From positions 6,820,001 to 6,884,000 of the forward strand of contig NW_024466459.1 of assembly GCF_017591425.1 (NCBI RefSeq): a stretch of DNA of 64,000 bases, written 5' to 3'. The notes under the pieces were generated by a model. It searched no databases. It saw nothing but the letters and a program-made list of their open reading frames with translations, and had not been told where the DNA came from. The DNA comes from Ochotona curzoniae. Its lineage: Eukaryota > Chordata > Mammalia > Lagomorpha > Ochotonidae. Shown one piece after another: positions 54,571 through 64,000 of this stretch. Numbering within the stretch: position 1 is the stretch's first letter; every line of letters starts with the position of its first letter. A program made the position numbers and the translations under genes.

Positions 54571-54892
54571 GGGCCCAGTGCAGTGATTCAACAAGCTAAT
54601 CATCTCTTCGCAAGTTCTGGGATCCTATATGGGTACCAGTTCATGACCGGCTGCTCCATACTCATCCAGCTCCCTGCTTATAGCCTGAGAAAGCAGAGGA
54701 AGACAATCCAAGTCCTTGGGACCCCACCCACATGGGAGACCTGGAAAAAGCTCCCAGCTCCTGGCTTTGGAACAGCCCAGCTCCAGCTTTTGTGACCATT
54801 TGGGAAGTAAAGCAGCAGAAGGAATATCTTTCTGTCTCTCCTCTCTGTAAATCCACCTTTCCAATGAGAATAAATAAGTCTTTAAAAGAAAG
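54571..54892 (+). mobile_element. CSINE, plus strand
   Basis: It starts GGGCCCAGTGCAGTGATTC, then 'GGGATCCTATATGGGTACCAG', 'CATCCAGCTCCCTGCTTATAG', 'CTCCCAGCTCCTGGCTTTGG', 'CTGTCTCTCCTCTCTGTAAA' and AATAAATAAGTCTTTAAAAG. Its 3' tail runs directly into the AAAG microsatellite. A short possible TSD (CTAAAGAA at about 54555 and beyond the microsatellite near 55032) is not conclusive. Confidence 0.94.
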
Positions 54893-54910
54893 AAGGAAGG
54901 AAGGAAGGAA

Positions 54911-55002
<92 letters not shown>

Positions 55003-55050
55003 AATGGAAAGGAAAGGAAAGAAAAGAAAACTAAAGAAACCTAAAGAAAG
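54886..55050. repeat. (AAAG)n microsatellite seeded by a SINE tail
   Basis: About 23 perfect GAAA units (54911-55004) are flanked by GGAA units upstream and GGAAA/AAAG-rich words downstream. It starts in the A-rich tail of the CSINE at 54571, the usual origin of such tracts. Length in the population or assembly is likely variable. Confidence 0.95.
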
Positions 55051-55369
55051 CCCTTTCCTTTGCCTGGCTGCCTCAGCAGCAGGGACTTGCTCCAAGTCTA
55101 TCCTTTTTCTACACAGCAGAATTCTTAGCCTCTTTTCTGGATGACTCTTTTCAGCTGTCCTCCTCCCCCTCCAGTTGTCTGGGGAGCTCTTCGCAATCAT
55201 ACCAGTGCACCTGCCCCCACCCCACCCGGGCCTCCAGAACAGCAAACTCAGTTAAGGGGGCAGGTGGGATTACTACAAATGAAGTCAAGATAATCCCAGG
55301 CAAGGGCTCTTTATCCAGGAAAAGTCCCCATCTAGTCGCCCTCACAGCTCTCCACAGCCCTCCTCTTAA
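55051..55369. other. single-copy-looking DNA, no gene seen
   Basis: Nothing is recognised. The 206-codon minus frame 54625-55245 is mostly a product of the microsatellite. Confidence 0.5.
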
Positions 55370-55900
55370 TCATTCGCCTGCCGGAATGTGGCGGAGATTA
55401 AACCTGTTGAGGAGTGGGATGCTTTGTGGCCTTCACGGAGAGCTTTGAGCCCTGCACAAGGAGGGGCAGGTGGAGGGCCGTGAGTAACAAGGAGGGAATG
55501 AGGAGCGGATAGGCAGACAAAAGAGAAGCCACTTTCTGCAATCTCTCTGCGGGAAGTCTTTGTTCAGCCGGCACGTTATTTGGTGATTTAGACAAGGCAT
55601 AATAATGTGCTATATCTGTTCGGCTTATTATGTGTGTGTGTCATACGTCTACGTGTATATTACTGACTATAAAATACGGGTAATATGTGCCTGAAAGAGA
55701 GGAGAACACAAGGGCTTCCAACTCTGTGAGAGTTTGCTTTGTCTTTCGGCACCAAATTATGATTATCCTCCCAAGACAAGCAGTGACTTTTTGTAAAGAG
55801 GCCGTTTCACTAAGGAAAAATAATTGCAAAAGTTGTAATAAGTGGCTGTGTTAATTTCTACCTTCCGGAGTCTGGACAAAGAACAGCAAAAAGCTTTCAC
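55370..55900. promoter_or_regulatory. candidate conserved noncoding block
   Basis: 530 bp without recognised repeats. It mixes CpG-containing DNA (55370-55580, GCCGGCACGTTATTTGG, GGAGATTAAACC) with AT-rich DNA holding CCAAATTATGATTATCC, GGAAAAATAATTGC and GTTGTAATAAG. There is no splice-consistent coding frame. The structure resembles long conserved elements in developmental gene deserts. Inference only. Confidence 0.33.
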
Positions 55901-56109
55901 TGGATATTGAGGGTCAAGAGCTGGGCCAGTACAGCAACCAAACACAGCTGAAGTGTAACATGGCTACATGTCCACTTCCTGTTCTCACACCTGCTAGAGC
56001 AAACTTGCTTACTTTTGTATAAACAACCTTGGGGTTTTGGAAAACCTATTTGAATAAGTAGAGAGTTACGGAGAGGCTTCCACAGTAGAGTAGGAGAACG
56101 ATCTGGAAG
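55901..56109. other. single-copy-looking DNA
   Basis: Nothing is recognised. Confidence 0.5.
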
Positions 56110-56235
56110 TAGACAAACCTGGGTTCGAATCTTGCCTCTTGCCCCTTGGAGTAGTCAGAACATCTCTGGTTCTGGGCTAGCGATCTCTACCTTAGAGGTT
56201 TCATGAAGGATGGAGGCAGTGTCTGCATCCAACAC
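56110..56235 (+). mobile_element. MIR fragment, plus strand
   Basis: 'CAAACCTGGGTTCGAATCTTG' (tRNA-like B-box region) followed by diverged 'CAGAACATCTCTGGTTCTGG' and 'TTAGAGGTTTCATGAAGG' fits sense MIR. The GGTTCGAAT word is part of this SINE and is not a free-standing tRNA gene. Confidence 0.65.
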
Positions 56236-56889
56236 ACAGTAGATTACCACTAGTAGTTCGCATTTGAAGAAGTTGGAGAAGGGCACATCTACCAGGGCCC
56301 ATTCTCGAGCAAACATGGACAATTGTGCCAAGTTTCTGAAATCTCATCCTGCATATTCATTGTTGCCTTTAGCTATTTGGATATCTATGGGAATCATCAA
56401 AGACAAAGGAAGACAGGCAGGGATGAAAAGCCCCCCTTTTATTAAGCAGCGTTGGGGGTACTAAGAGAATACAAAAGCAAAGGATTGAAAACAAAAGAAA
56501 CTTCCTATTTAATACACGGTCGGTGCCTTCAAGAGATGGTTGAGAAAACTGGGCATTTGTACTGGAAGAGATAATCACTTAAAGTAACAATCTGAGAAGA
56601 ATCAAAGCACTATTTCAACTTTTCTGAGGTTTAAAAAAAGTTCAGAAAGGAAAAGATGTCACAAGCAGGATGTATTCATTATCTCAACCCGTCTCAAATA
56701 GTATTTCTGTTATTCTAAGGTTTCAAAATAAGGAAGAGTTGTCTTAAACTAGAACAGATAGAAAGTTATCTATTAAAGAAAAAACTTGAGCTTGTTAAGA
56801 GAATGGGAGTACAGTGTTCACCGTGGTTATTGATGGGTAAGTGACTTTAATTTCTATCAAATACTGTGCTATCTGCTTCATCTAAGACA
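56236..56889. other. single-copy-looking DNA, no gene seen
   Basis: Nothing is recognised. Confidence 0.5.
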
Positions 56890-57065
56890 CTCCAAGTGAT
56901 CTTCATGGTAAACCCATGACTTGGATTTTGTTACGCCATTTTACAGAGGAGAAGGCAGGTTCAGAGATGTTCAGCAAGTTTGAGATCTCAGCCAAGTTGC
57001 AGATGGTGAAGCCCACTATGTGACTTCAAGGTCATTGTTTGTTCAAGTCCATGACACCTTCTTTC
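56890..57065 (-). mobile_element. MIR, minus strand
   Basis: 'CCATTTTACAGAGGAGAAGG', 'AGGTTCAGAGATGTTCAGC', 'CAGCCAAGTTGCAGATGG' and 'GTGACTTCAAGGTCATTG' follow antisense MIR order. Confidence 0.7.
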
Positions 57066-57234
57066 TGATGAGCAAAGTTGGATGAGTAGGACTATGTCAG
57101 GTCAAAGAGATGGATATACACCCTGGTGACCAAACGCATCCACCTCCACAGCCTATGAGGATAAAGAAAGAGTTGCCTATTTGCTCTTAATACCCTAATA
57201 CCGCTGCTTTAGTAATAAAACCCTGACTCTTAGC

Positions 57235-57622
57235 AAGGCAGAGGCGTGGCCTTCCCAGCCTCCTTTGTACCTGCAGGTGATCATGTGACTAAATGAAGCC
57301 ACGTATCCAACTTCCAGCAGGAAACACCCTTGAGAGGGAACAGGACTGTGCTCTTCATCACTGCTTGCTCCTTCTTTCTGGATCAGAAGAAGTCAGTCCC
57401 TCCCATGGGTGACCTCAAGGACAGAGGCCACACGAAATAGAGCAAAACCCAGACGAGGAACCCAGGACTCTGGGCACTTGGTAGGCTAGAGTCATCACTC
57501 ATGTCCTGAGCTGCCTTGGTGTTTGAAATGAGGGGGAAATCAGCTTCCATGGAGTTTAAGTCACTGTTATTTTGGGTTCTGCTGTTACTGGCAATTGAAC
57601 CTAATCCTAATTAGCACATAGC
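57235..57622 (+). mobile_element. MaLR/ERVL-type LTR relic (MLT1-like)
   Basis: 'GGCCTTCCCAGCCTCCTTTG', 'GGTGATCATGTGACTAAATG', 'CTTGCTCCTTCTTTCTGG', then 'TTTAAGTCACTGTTATTTTG', 'GTTCTGCTGTTACTGGC' and 'CCTAATCCTAATTAGCAC' match the 3' end of MLT-type LTRs (ttaagccactgttattttgggttttctgttac ... cctaactaat). Solo, degraded, noncoding. Confidence 0.6.
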
Positions 57623-58204
57623 TGAAGTTGACTTGAGCCAAGAGCTTCTGTAAGTGATCAGTGGGAAAACAGGTTGGAAAGATATGGAAATCATGGAGAA
57701 CTTCTCAAGTCAAGTCGAGGCATGTGTCACTTTGCAGGCTTTCTGGGAAGACAACAACAAATGCAAATGGCATTTCCAGAGTACTCTGGCTGCCTGGTGT
57801 GTGGTGTCTCAGTCCAAAGAGCTAATGAAGAAAGTAAAAGCATTGCGATCCTCACAAAGTAGCCAGCACAGAGAGATCAGAAGCTCAAGGTGTAGTTTTG
57901 AATACGACATCAATAATAAAGGTCAGAGTACGAAGTGGCCTAACGTAACTGAGACTTCTCCTTGTCAAACCTCAATACTTTGGCAAAAACTGAGATATGA
58001 TAAAGTGAGAGAAATCTCAAGAGGGCACAGACTTCTATTTTAGACTTGTGAAACTAGATGGTAGTGGTAAGCTATTCTGAGAGAGAGGACAGCCAGGGCA
58101 TATATGCCTGAAGTCGGTTAGGTGCCTAGTACATGGTTAGAAAATGTCAAGCATCAAGGAAAGAGCAGGAATTGTGCCACTAGATGAGTTTCTCCAAGAA
58201 AGGC
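57623..58204. other. single-copy-looking DNA with an unassigned 129-codon frame
   Basis: The plus frame at 57654-58043 is Lys/Ser/Trp-containing and has no recognised family or clear start context. It begins 31 bp after a MaLR LTR relic and may be chance. No RNA gene or other repeat is seen. Confidence 0.4.
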
Positions 58205-58500
58205 AGATAGAGCAGGTGGTATAGCAAATGGCTATAAGCTCACCAGTCAAGATGCCTGCAACCCACATCACAATGCCCGGATTTGCTTCCTGTTGTTTGC
58301 TAATGCAGCCCCTGGGAAGAAGGATGCTCAAGTCATTTGGTTCCTGCCACACACATAGGCACACCTAGATTAAATTCCCAATTCCCATCTCTCATCCCAG
58401 CTCAGTACCAGCCATTTCAGGTATCCATAGAGTGAATTAGTGAATAAGAACTCTGTGTTTTCTCTCTAAGTCTCTCTATCTCTCAAGTTTTTTTTTTTTT
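58205..58500 (+). mobile_element. CSINE, plus strand, older variant with T13 tail
   Basis: 'AGCAGGTGGTATAGCAAATGG', 'CCTGCAACCCACATCACAATG', 'CCTGTTGTTTGCTAATGCAGCC' (core TTTGCTAATGCAGCCCCTGG), 'CTCAAGTCATTTGGTTCCTG' and 'CTCTCTAAGTCTCTCTATCTC', then T13. Matches the CSINE layout at low identity. Confidence 0.72.
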
Positions 58501-60100
58501 CAAAATTTAAAACATCCTAAAGGATAAAATTCAATTTGTAAGCACAATAATGGAAAAGAGGCAACGGATGATGGCGAAAGGCGAAAGGCTAAACCAAGAG
58601 GAAAAAGGTATGTCAGTACCGAATGCTGTCTTGCAGGTTAAGGGAATGGACTTCCATCAATAGTGAGACATACCAGAAAGCAAAAAAAAAAAAAAAAAAC
58701 AAAAAAGGACTCAGGGCAATGGTGACACAGGTCATTAGTGACATTTGATGAAATCTGAGTGATGATGTCACGTGAGAGCTGAGAGAGGAAACTTAATTTC
58801 AGAAGACTGAAGGGGCAGGGAGGTACATTTGAGAAACTTGGGTATGCATTGAAGAAAGAAAAAACAAAGAACCAGAAAACTAGTGTAAGAGGACATAATG
58901 TCTGTATCTTTATGGGAATAAGACAGTTCTGGACAGGATGGGAAGCAAGGGGAGCCACACACCCTCCCACACACACACACACAAGCCTGAGTTTCCTTGT
59001 ATGTCAGATGAAGCTTTTCATCTCCCATGTAGGATGATGGCAAAGACACATTCCTGTGCTTGGCAATACCTAGACACTGCCTGGCAGCTAGTAGTAACCC
59101 ACCCAACCTCTCTTTATTTCTCCCTTTCTGTGCTGTGTTTTTATGCCTAGCTAATTGCCCCTTGAGTGACTGTCCCTGTATTTGAGGAGATCAAATGAGA
59201 GTTCACAGTAAGTTCCTTCCCATGATTTAAGAAACTATTAGTTCCTTGGCATGCCACGGGGTTTCAGATTCCACAGCTGTGTTTTCGACAAGTCAGGGAA
59301 GAAGAGAACACTCCCAAGGGCTGGCTTCCATCGGTCCACACGCCCAGAGAATGTGAAAGGGTCCTCTCCCGCAAGAGGAGCTGCCAAGCATTTAGAGCCA
59401 GACCACAGCCTGTCTCTAGACATCTATTTCACTTACTCCATCCTATGAAGACAGTGTTACTTGACATGTGAAAGGACCACAGCTCAGAAGAGTTTAACAG
59501 GGTCCTCTACTGCAGACCGAACATGAGGGACAGGCGGGCATGGAGCTCATCAGCACCTAGAAGCTCTGGGTTCAACCACCACTCTGCTGGTCTCTTTCTG
59601 TGCGAGTGTTTTGAAGATGAGAAATCTTTCTGAGAGTTCTTATGAGCACCTGCCCAGGAAGATGGAGACCTGAAGATAATTCTGACTTAGAGGTGAGAGG
59701 GTCACAGGATGACAGGACACAGCATAGCCAGGGTCAAGGGCAGCAAGCTTGAGGAATGCACCTGTTCCCAGAGAGTGGCTCAAGAGCAGAACCCTGTCAT
59801 CCAGGTTATCCAGCAGTGCTCACAGTTAGATTCAGGATCGTGATCAGCTTTGGCATCCAGACTGGCAAATCCTGCTAACTTTTATGACTTTTCCCCCATG
59901 CCTGTCTGCTACTAAAGTTCTACTTCACGCAGACAGAGACTGCTTCAGGCTTCACACACACTCACACCCCACCACCACCCACAATTGTGGAGGTGACCAG
60001 CCCCCAAGTGACTCCACCCAACACAGACACCTCGATTCTGTACAGCATGTCTAAGATGGTAACCACTGTAAATGAAGTCAGCTACACATGAGAGAGCAAA
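58501..60100. other. mostly single-copy DNA
   Basis: It contains an A18 run (58682-58699), a (CA)n at 58969-58983 and a TCACGTGA E-box at 58768-58775. Around 59460-59600, 'AAGCTCTGGGTTCAACCACC' and 'GTGTTTTGAAGATGAGAAATC' may be a MIR scrap. No gene is supported. Confidence 0.45.
58682..58699. repeat. A18 homopolymer
   Basis: An A18 run, possibly the tail of an unrecognised old retroposon. Confidence 0.8.
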
Positions 60101-60240
60101 GCGATCATTTTGGTTGGGCTTATGCGTAATTACGCATTCATCAGCCAGAGCTTTAATTACCCCCAAGATAAAGGTACCATTAGTGTTTCGGGGAAAACTG
60201 GCTCTGACAAAATGCACTTCTTTTGTCTCCTAGCCAGGCA
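60101..60240. promoter_or_regulatory. candidate enhancer core with 16-bp perfect palindrome
   Basis: ATGCGTAATTACGCAT at 60122-60137 is a perfect 16-bp inverted repeat centred on TAATTA, the paired homeodomain (P/Q50 dimer or LHX-type) site. A second TTAATTA lies at 60153-60159. GATCATTTTGG and CCAAGATAAAGG (GATA-like) surround it. The block is repeat-free. This is the strongest single regulatory signature in the window, but binding and conservation are untested. Confidence 0.45.
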
Positions 60241-60454
60241 TAACTAACTGTTACCCTTGCCTGGGCTTAGCAGACAGTCTCCAGCCTAAACCATACAAGG
60301 TCCTAAACCATAAAAGGCTATGAACCAGCCGCAGCATTTATGGGCGATGGAGGCCAGAAGAGATTTGGAGTCAAGGGCACAAGTCCTACGATGAGCTGGT
60401 TCCATCAGGAACACAGGGGAAGGAGGAGAGGGAGGCAGGGAAGCCCTTGGTGTT
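60241..60454. other. single-copy-looking DNA
   Basis: Nothing is recognised. Confidence 0.5.
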
Positions 60455-60575
60455 CCTCTGAGAGCATCACTTTGGAACTCACTGGCATGAAACACAGCAT
60501 CTCAAGTTCAATTCAGTCCTACTGAATCAGAACCTATATTTTCACATGGCCTGGAAGTCTCCATAGGTGGGTGCA
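60455..60575 (-). mobile_element. MER5A hAT MITE, minus strand
   Basis: 'AGAGCATCACTTTGGAACTC', 'GCATCTCAAGTTCAATTCAG' and 'TCCTACTGAATCAGAACCTA' followed by 'GGCCTGGAAGTCTCC' match the antisense MER5A order (agcatcacctgggaacttg ... gacctactgaatcagaa). Confidence 0.7.
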
Positions 60576-60687
60576 TTAAATGCTGCTTTGGTGGGTCCTC
60601 ACCTCTGAGTACAGCATCGCTAATCTTCACTGTATCTGTGTTTGTTTCAGAAGAAAAAGTGGAGACAGAAATGTGTGTGGTGGGAAG

Positions 60688-60728
60688 GAAAAAAAAAAAG
60701 GAGGTATTTTTCTCTTCTTTTTTTTTTT
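60688..60728. repeat. A11 and T11 runs, inverted
   Basis: An A-run (about 60689-60699) and a T-run (about 60718-60728) are separated by about 18 bp and could pair as a weak hairpin. Confidence 0.7.
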
Positions 60729-60819
60729 AACATCTGGCAGGAGAAACAGCTTTTCGCTTCTAGGGTTGCTTTGAAAGGTAAACATTTGGATGGGGGCAGT
60801 GAAGGGCGGAAGTAAAGGC

Positions 60820-60960
60820 CATAAAGCACACACAACGTCAAGTTGAAATGATTAATAAAGCTGCGGCGAGGCACAGCATCACCCCGTGCGGTGTGTGAGA
60901 TGAGCGACAGACAGGTCAGGACAAACGCAAGTGAATCCATTTCAGTGCCTCCCGCCTAAG
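60820..60960. promoter_or_regulatory. candidate enhancer with PBX/HOX-type site
   Basis: Repeat-free and CpG-containing. TGATTAAT (60849-60856) fits the PBX-HOX composite TGATNNAT. GGCCATAAAGC (CDX/HOX type) precedes it. It is followed by GCTGCGGCGAGGC and CCCCGTGCGGTGTGTGAG. Inference from motifs. Confidence 0.35.
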
Positions 60961-61214
60961 GGCTGGGACAGGCAGCAACAGAGAGAAAAACCGTTTCACA
61001 ACGGATTGAAGAGGAAACCGACAAGAAATCCCCAGAGAGGCAGGACCAGATGAGAAGGAATCCTACAGGGAGAAGTCCTTGTGTGGTGAGGTTGTAGACA
61101 TGTTACGGTCCTCTTCACACAACCCTGATCCAACTGGCAGCCCATAAATACCGGGTTTCCAACTCATGGTATTGAGTAATTAACCAAAATTCTGAGCTGT
61201 GAAGGCAATTTGGC
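60961..61214. other. single-copy-looking DNA
   Basis: Nothing is recognised. Confidence 0.5.
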
Positions 61215-61420
61215 TCTTCCTGAACATCGTGCCACATGACAGAAATGTCGGTTTGGGTGTCACATGAATCGCCTCGTGGGGACTTGGCTTTCTCATCTGT
61301 GAAGTGGGGATAATCCCATCATTGCATAGTTGCAATGTTCAAAGTGGCAATGCATGCTGGGTGCCTGGGACAAAGCACATGCTCAGAATGACAGCTAGTG
61401 CTGCTCTTCATTTCCTTAGC
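61215..61420 (+). mobile_element. MIR, plus strand, nearly complete
   Basis: 'GACTTGGCTTTCTCATCTG', 'TGAAGTGGGGATAATCCC', 'ATTGCATAGTTGCAATG', 'CTGGGTGCCTGGGACAAAGC' and 'ACATGCTCAGAATGAC' follow the sense MIR 3' half (gtttcctcatctgtaaaatggggataatag ... gtgcctggcacatagtaggtgctcaat). Confidence 0.8.
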
Positions 61421-63168
61421 AGTCAATTTCTTCTGCCAGCTGTGACCTTAATCTGTGTGGAGAAGTGATCAAATGATTTTATAAGCACTTTTCCCTGCTT
61501 TCTTAGAATTCTCAAAGTACGATCATTTTGTCTATTTGTTCATTCTTTCAAAGGATACTTTTCAGGCACATTCACCAACTAAACGATATCCCTTAGCATC
61601 ACAGCACCATTGGAAGAGAAAGCATGATGAAAATGATGGAAATCAGGTGTGTGCCTGGCAGCCTCTCAGTTGCACGGACTTGCATTTCCTATGACTTGGT
61701 TATGAAGCTGAGCAGGATGGGGCTTGAGCCAACTCCTTGTGCCTCCCAAAAGTCAATCTCTGCCCCCAGAAATGGACCCCATGCCAAGGGAGCAGCTCTC
61801 CATCATTCCTTCGACTCACAGAGCTCTCAGTACAATGAAGCTGAGTTTCGTCTCATCGAATGGCTCCTTGATGTTGCTGTGTAGTCAGCATCTCATCCAC
61901 TATGTCCCCAGGCAGGCTCATATCCTTGTCCTGATGATGATGAGGGAAGGGGGAAAGTAGGTCTGCACAGCTTCATCTTTTTAAACACAGCTTACATAGC
62001 AAGAAAGCCCTTAAGAACAGTCAATGCTCAGGGTCAAGAAGTATCGGTGGCTTCTTTTCAGAGTCCACCAATACAGCAAGGAACCTATAGATGCAGTCCT
62101 CAGCCATTAGGCTCCGAGGTCAGAAACAACTGGATCTGAATTTCTCTTCTCCATCTTAATAGGTATGGTCCCTTATCCTAGCTGCCCAATCTGAGTCCAA
62201 ATTTCCTTGCCTGTTAGTAACTTCTATGTACCAGTCAACATTGTGGAAGGAATAGACAGTGTACCAGAAGTAGGTCATTTAAGGGGAGATTAATGAAGTA
62301 ACTGCTAACAAATGAATGGCCACAATGTAGACAGACGGTGCAGGGCCCTTGGGTAGAAGCTGCAGGGACCATAGGTGCATTACCCAGTACTAGGTGACAA
62401 GAGCTCAGAAACCATGCTGGAAGTATTAAACAGGAGCCGTAAGGTCTGACAGAGACATGCAGTTCATCCAAGGGAACCCAACAAGGCAAGGCTCAGTGGA
62501 CAAAATCCTCAACCCAATTGCTCCCTCTAACTCATTGGCTAAATCCAGCTAGGGGCCCAAAGGCCAGCCATGCTGCCAATTGATGATGTCCCTACAATCA
62601 GCCTCCTGGGACTCAGAGTTGGGGAGAAAAGATTGGGAAATGGACCTGAAGAGAAAAAGCCATTGGATGAGCACAAGCGCATATGGTGGTCATAAGCAGG
62701 AGGATTATGCACAGAAAGGGCTAGGAACCAATGACCATGCGATGAAAATCAGCTCTGAGGTTCTTCTTGCACCAACCAGAAACATAAAATTAAAGAAATT
62801 GGATAACTTCTCTTAGACTGTGTGGAACTGGGACTATTACTGATTATCTATCAAAGCAAGACTCCTAGAATGCTGCTTCCTATGTGTGAGTGCAAGGTCA
62901 GCGACAAGAGGATTTACAGAGGGATGGTTCACGTAGAAGAAAATTCTCAAGCTACCGGTAACCTCGATCTTACCCTCATTCTTTATGGCCTTTCCTGCTA
63001 GGTTCAGTAGGAAGTATCAATACAAGACTTCACAGTCTTAAGTTTTATGGCATAAAAAAGGGATTTGGGATAGACAATTGGGGCTTCAGGTTTACAAAAA
63101 GAAACGCTTCATGAATCTCTGACCTGTCCCAGCTGAACCTAAGCAACTTCAGAGATAGACAGAGTTCA
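61421..63168. other. single-copy-looking DNA, no gene seen
   Basis: No repeat family, RNA gene or credible exon is recognised. Confidence 0.45.
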
Positions 63169-63278
63169 TCAGAGCCAGTTCAATGCCCGCAGGGCAATCT
63201 TAGACTTGACCCTGCTGATGGCAGCTGGCATGTACTTCTCCATTTTTTCCCCCATCAGCTTCACCATTGTGAAACTTT
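63169..63278 (-). CDS. speculative small ORF or exon, minus strand
   Basis: On the minus strand, a 32-codon frame starts at ATG (63264-63262) in an optimal Kozak context (ACA-ATG-G) and ends at TGA (63171-63169). Upstream of the ATG the frame stays open for a few more codons back to a pyrimidine-poor TCTCTGTAG, a possible splice acceptor. The peptide is basic and could form an amphipathic helix (motifs MGEKMEKYM, SRVKSKIALRAL). I recognise no family. It could be a terminal exon, a pseudogene scrap or chance. Listed only because its composition is unlike the neighbouring chance frames. Confidence 0.12.
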
Positions 63279-64000
63279 CTACAGAGATTTTCTAATCAGG
63301 GGTGAAGCTTCTGCTTGACTGGCCAGAATCAGCACACCAGGGCTCTGGATTGCTTAGGCTCTTGGTTTGAACCTCACAACTCTCGCATGATGCATTGAGG
63401 GGCTGTTTGAGAAAGGATCACCTCTAGTGACCTTCTGGGCACTCATAACTCCATCCATATCACACAGCAGCCACCCAAAGCCAGCTATCTAAGAAAAACC
63501 CAGCTCCTGGAGAAAATATTTAATTCTATCTTCCAGTAAGATCCCAGTGAAAGTCCACGACTAAGCCAAGGACCCAGTCATGTTTTTAATTAATCTGCTA
63601 AGAGAATAAAGCTCTTCTAGATTCAGAGTGATTTATGTGGAAACTTGATTTAATTGCATTCGACTTGGACTTTCTTGAGAACATCCTTGAGCCATCCGCG
63701 AAGCGCTCCAGAGGATACTGTTTATTGCCGCCAGCTCCCTCTCCCTCTTGGCAACCATTCCTCCTGGCAGACTATACCCTACCCTGCACCTGGCTGTAAA
63801 CCACAACTCACTGTATCCCCAGAAGAAAGAAAAACATCAGTGTGTTGCAAAAATCTTGGCCTCGCTCACGTACCCCTTGTAGCACTTACTCATATCCAAA
63901 TCATTTCAACCAAGGCTCATTTAATAGGCAAAACAGAAAAGTCAAAACAATCCCCCATTAGAGTCCATTTCAGGTAACATCAGAACCAGTAACTCTTGGG
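63279..64000. other. single-copy-looking DNA, no gene seen
   Basis: A 107-codon frame at 63654-63977 has no recognised domain. TTTTTAATTAATCTG near 63581 is a TAAT-rich word. Nothing else is supported. Confidence 0.45.

Noticed and set aside
54625..55245. 206-codon minus-strand frame
   Set aside because: Contains a long Phe/Leu/Ser run translated from the AAAG microsatellite, plus CSINE sequence.
56119..56140. possible tRNA B-box GGTTCGAAT
   Set aside because: Part of a MIR (tRNA-derived SINE). No cloverleaf, acceptor stem or 5' half is present.

Overview
The window reads as mammalian nuclear DNA from a lagomorph, most likely a pika (Ochotona). The evidence is the repeat content. About twenty copies of the lagomorph tRNA-derived CSINE family are present on both strands. 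The youngest end in the form typical of pika copies, with a minus-strand start like 'TTATTTTTATTACAAAGTCAG', and two have clear target-site duplications. Ancient mammalian repeats (MIR, L2, MER5A, MaLR LTRs, an L1M fragment, mariner-type MITEs) are also present. The species is an inference from memory of these families, not from a search.

I find no protein-coding gene, rRNA, functional tRNA, CRISPR array or bacterial or viral gene. None of the open reading frames has a recognisable domain, except for a decayed antisense LINE-1 ORF2 remnant near 32.5-33.5 kb. The long frames fall in low-complexity DNA (5.3-5.7 kb, 54.6-55.2 kb), in SINEs (31.2-31.8 kb), or in GC-rich DNA with no family resemblance (25.7-26.2 kb). 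The window is therefore intergenic (gene-desert-like) or lies inside a large intron. I cannot tell which gene it belongs to.

Layout. 0-8 kb: mostly single-copy DNA, with a GGT/GAT minisatellite, CA/GT microsatellites, a consensus CRE and a 370-bp polypurine tract. 8-9 kb: two CSINEs. 9-19 kb: single-copy DNA with L2/MIR relics, two MaLR LTRs and two CSINEs. 19.5-23.05 kb: the main repeat cluster, with five CSINEs followed by an unidentified 1.2-kb retroelement-like block that contains ~60-bp tandem units and an A-tail. 23-30 kb: long Z-DNA-type GT tracts, then single-copy DNA with candidate regulatory elements at 25.1-25.8 and 27.6-27.85 kb. 30-33.6 kb: four CSINEs and the L1M remnant. 33.6-39.2 kb: candidate regulatory elements at 34.1-34.6, 36.1-36.8 and 38.3-38.5 kb, interleaved with four old CSINEs. 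39-49 kb: old L2, MIR, MER5A, mariner and MaLR relics, plus homeodomain-motif-rich single-copy DNA at 46.3 and 47.5 kb. 49-55 kb: CSINEs, AT-rich single-copy DNA and a long AAAG microsatellite. 55-64 kb: single-copy DNA with the strongest enhancer-like motifs, including a 16-bp perfect palindrome at 60.12 kb and a PBX/HOX-type site at 60.85 kb.

If the window has a function, it is probably cis-regulatory. Several blocks free of recognised repeats carry dense homeodomain, POU, SOX, TALE or CCAAT motifs, as in developmental-gene deserts. Conservation cannot be measured from one sequence, so all regulatory calls are hypotheses. I found no evidence of a new gene system.
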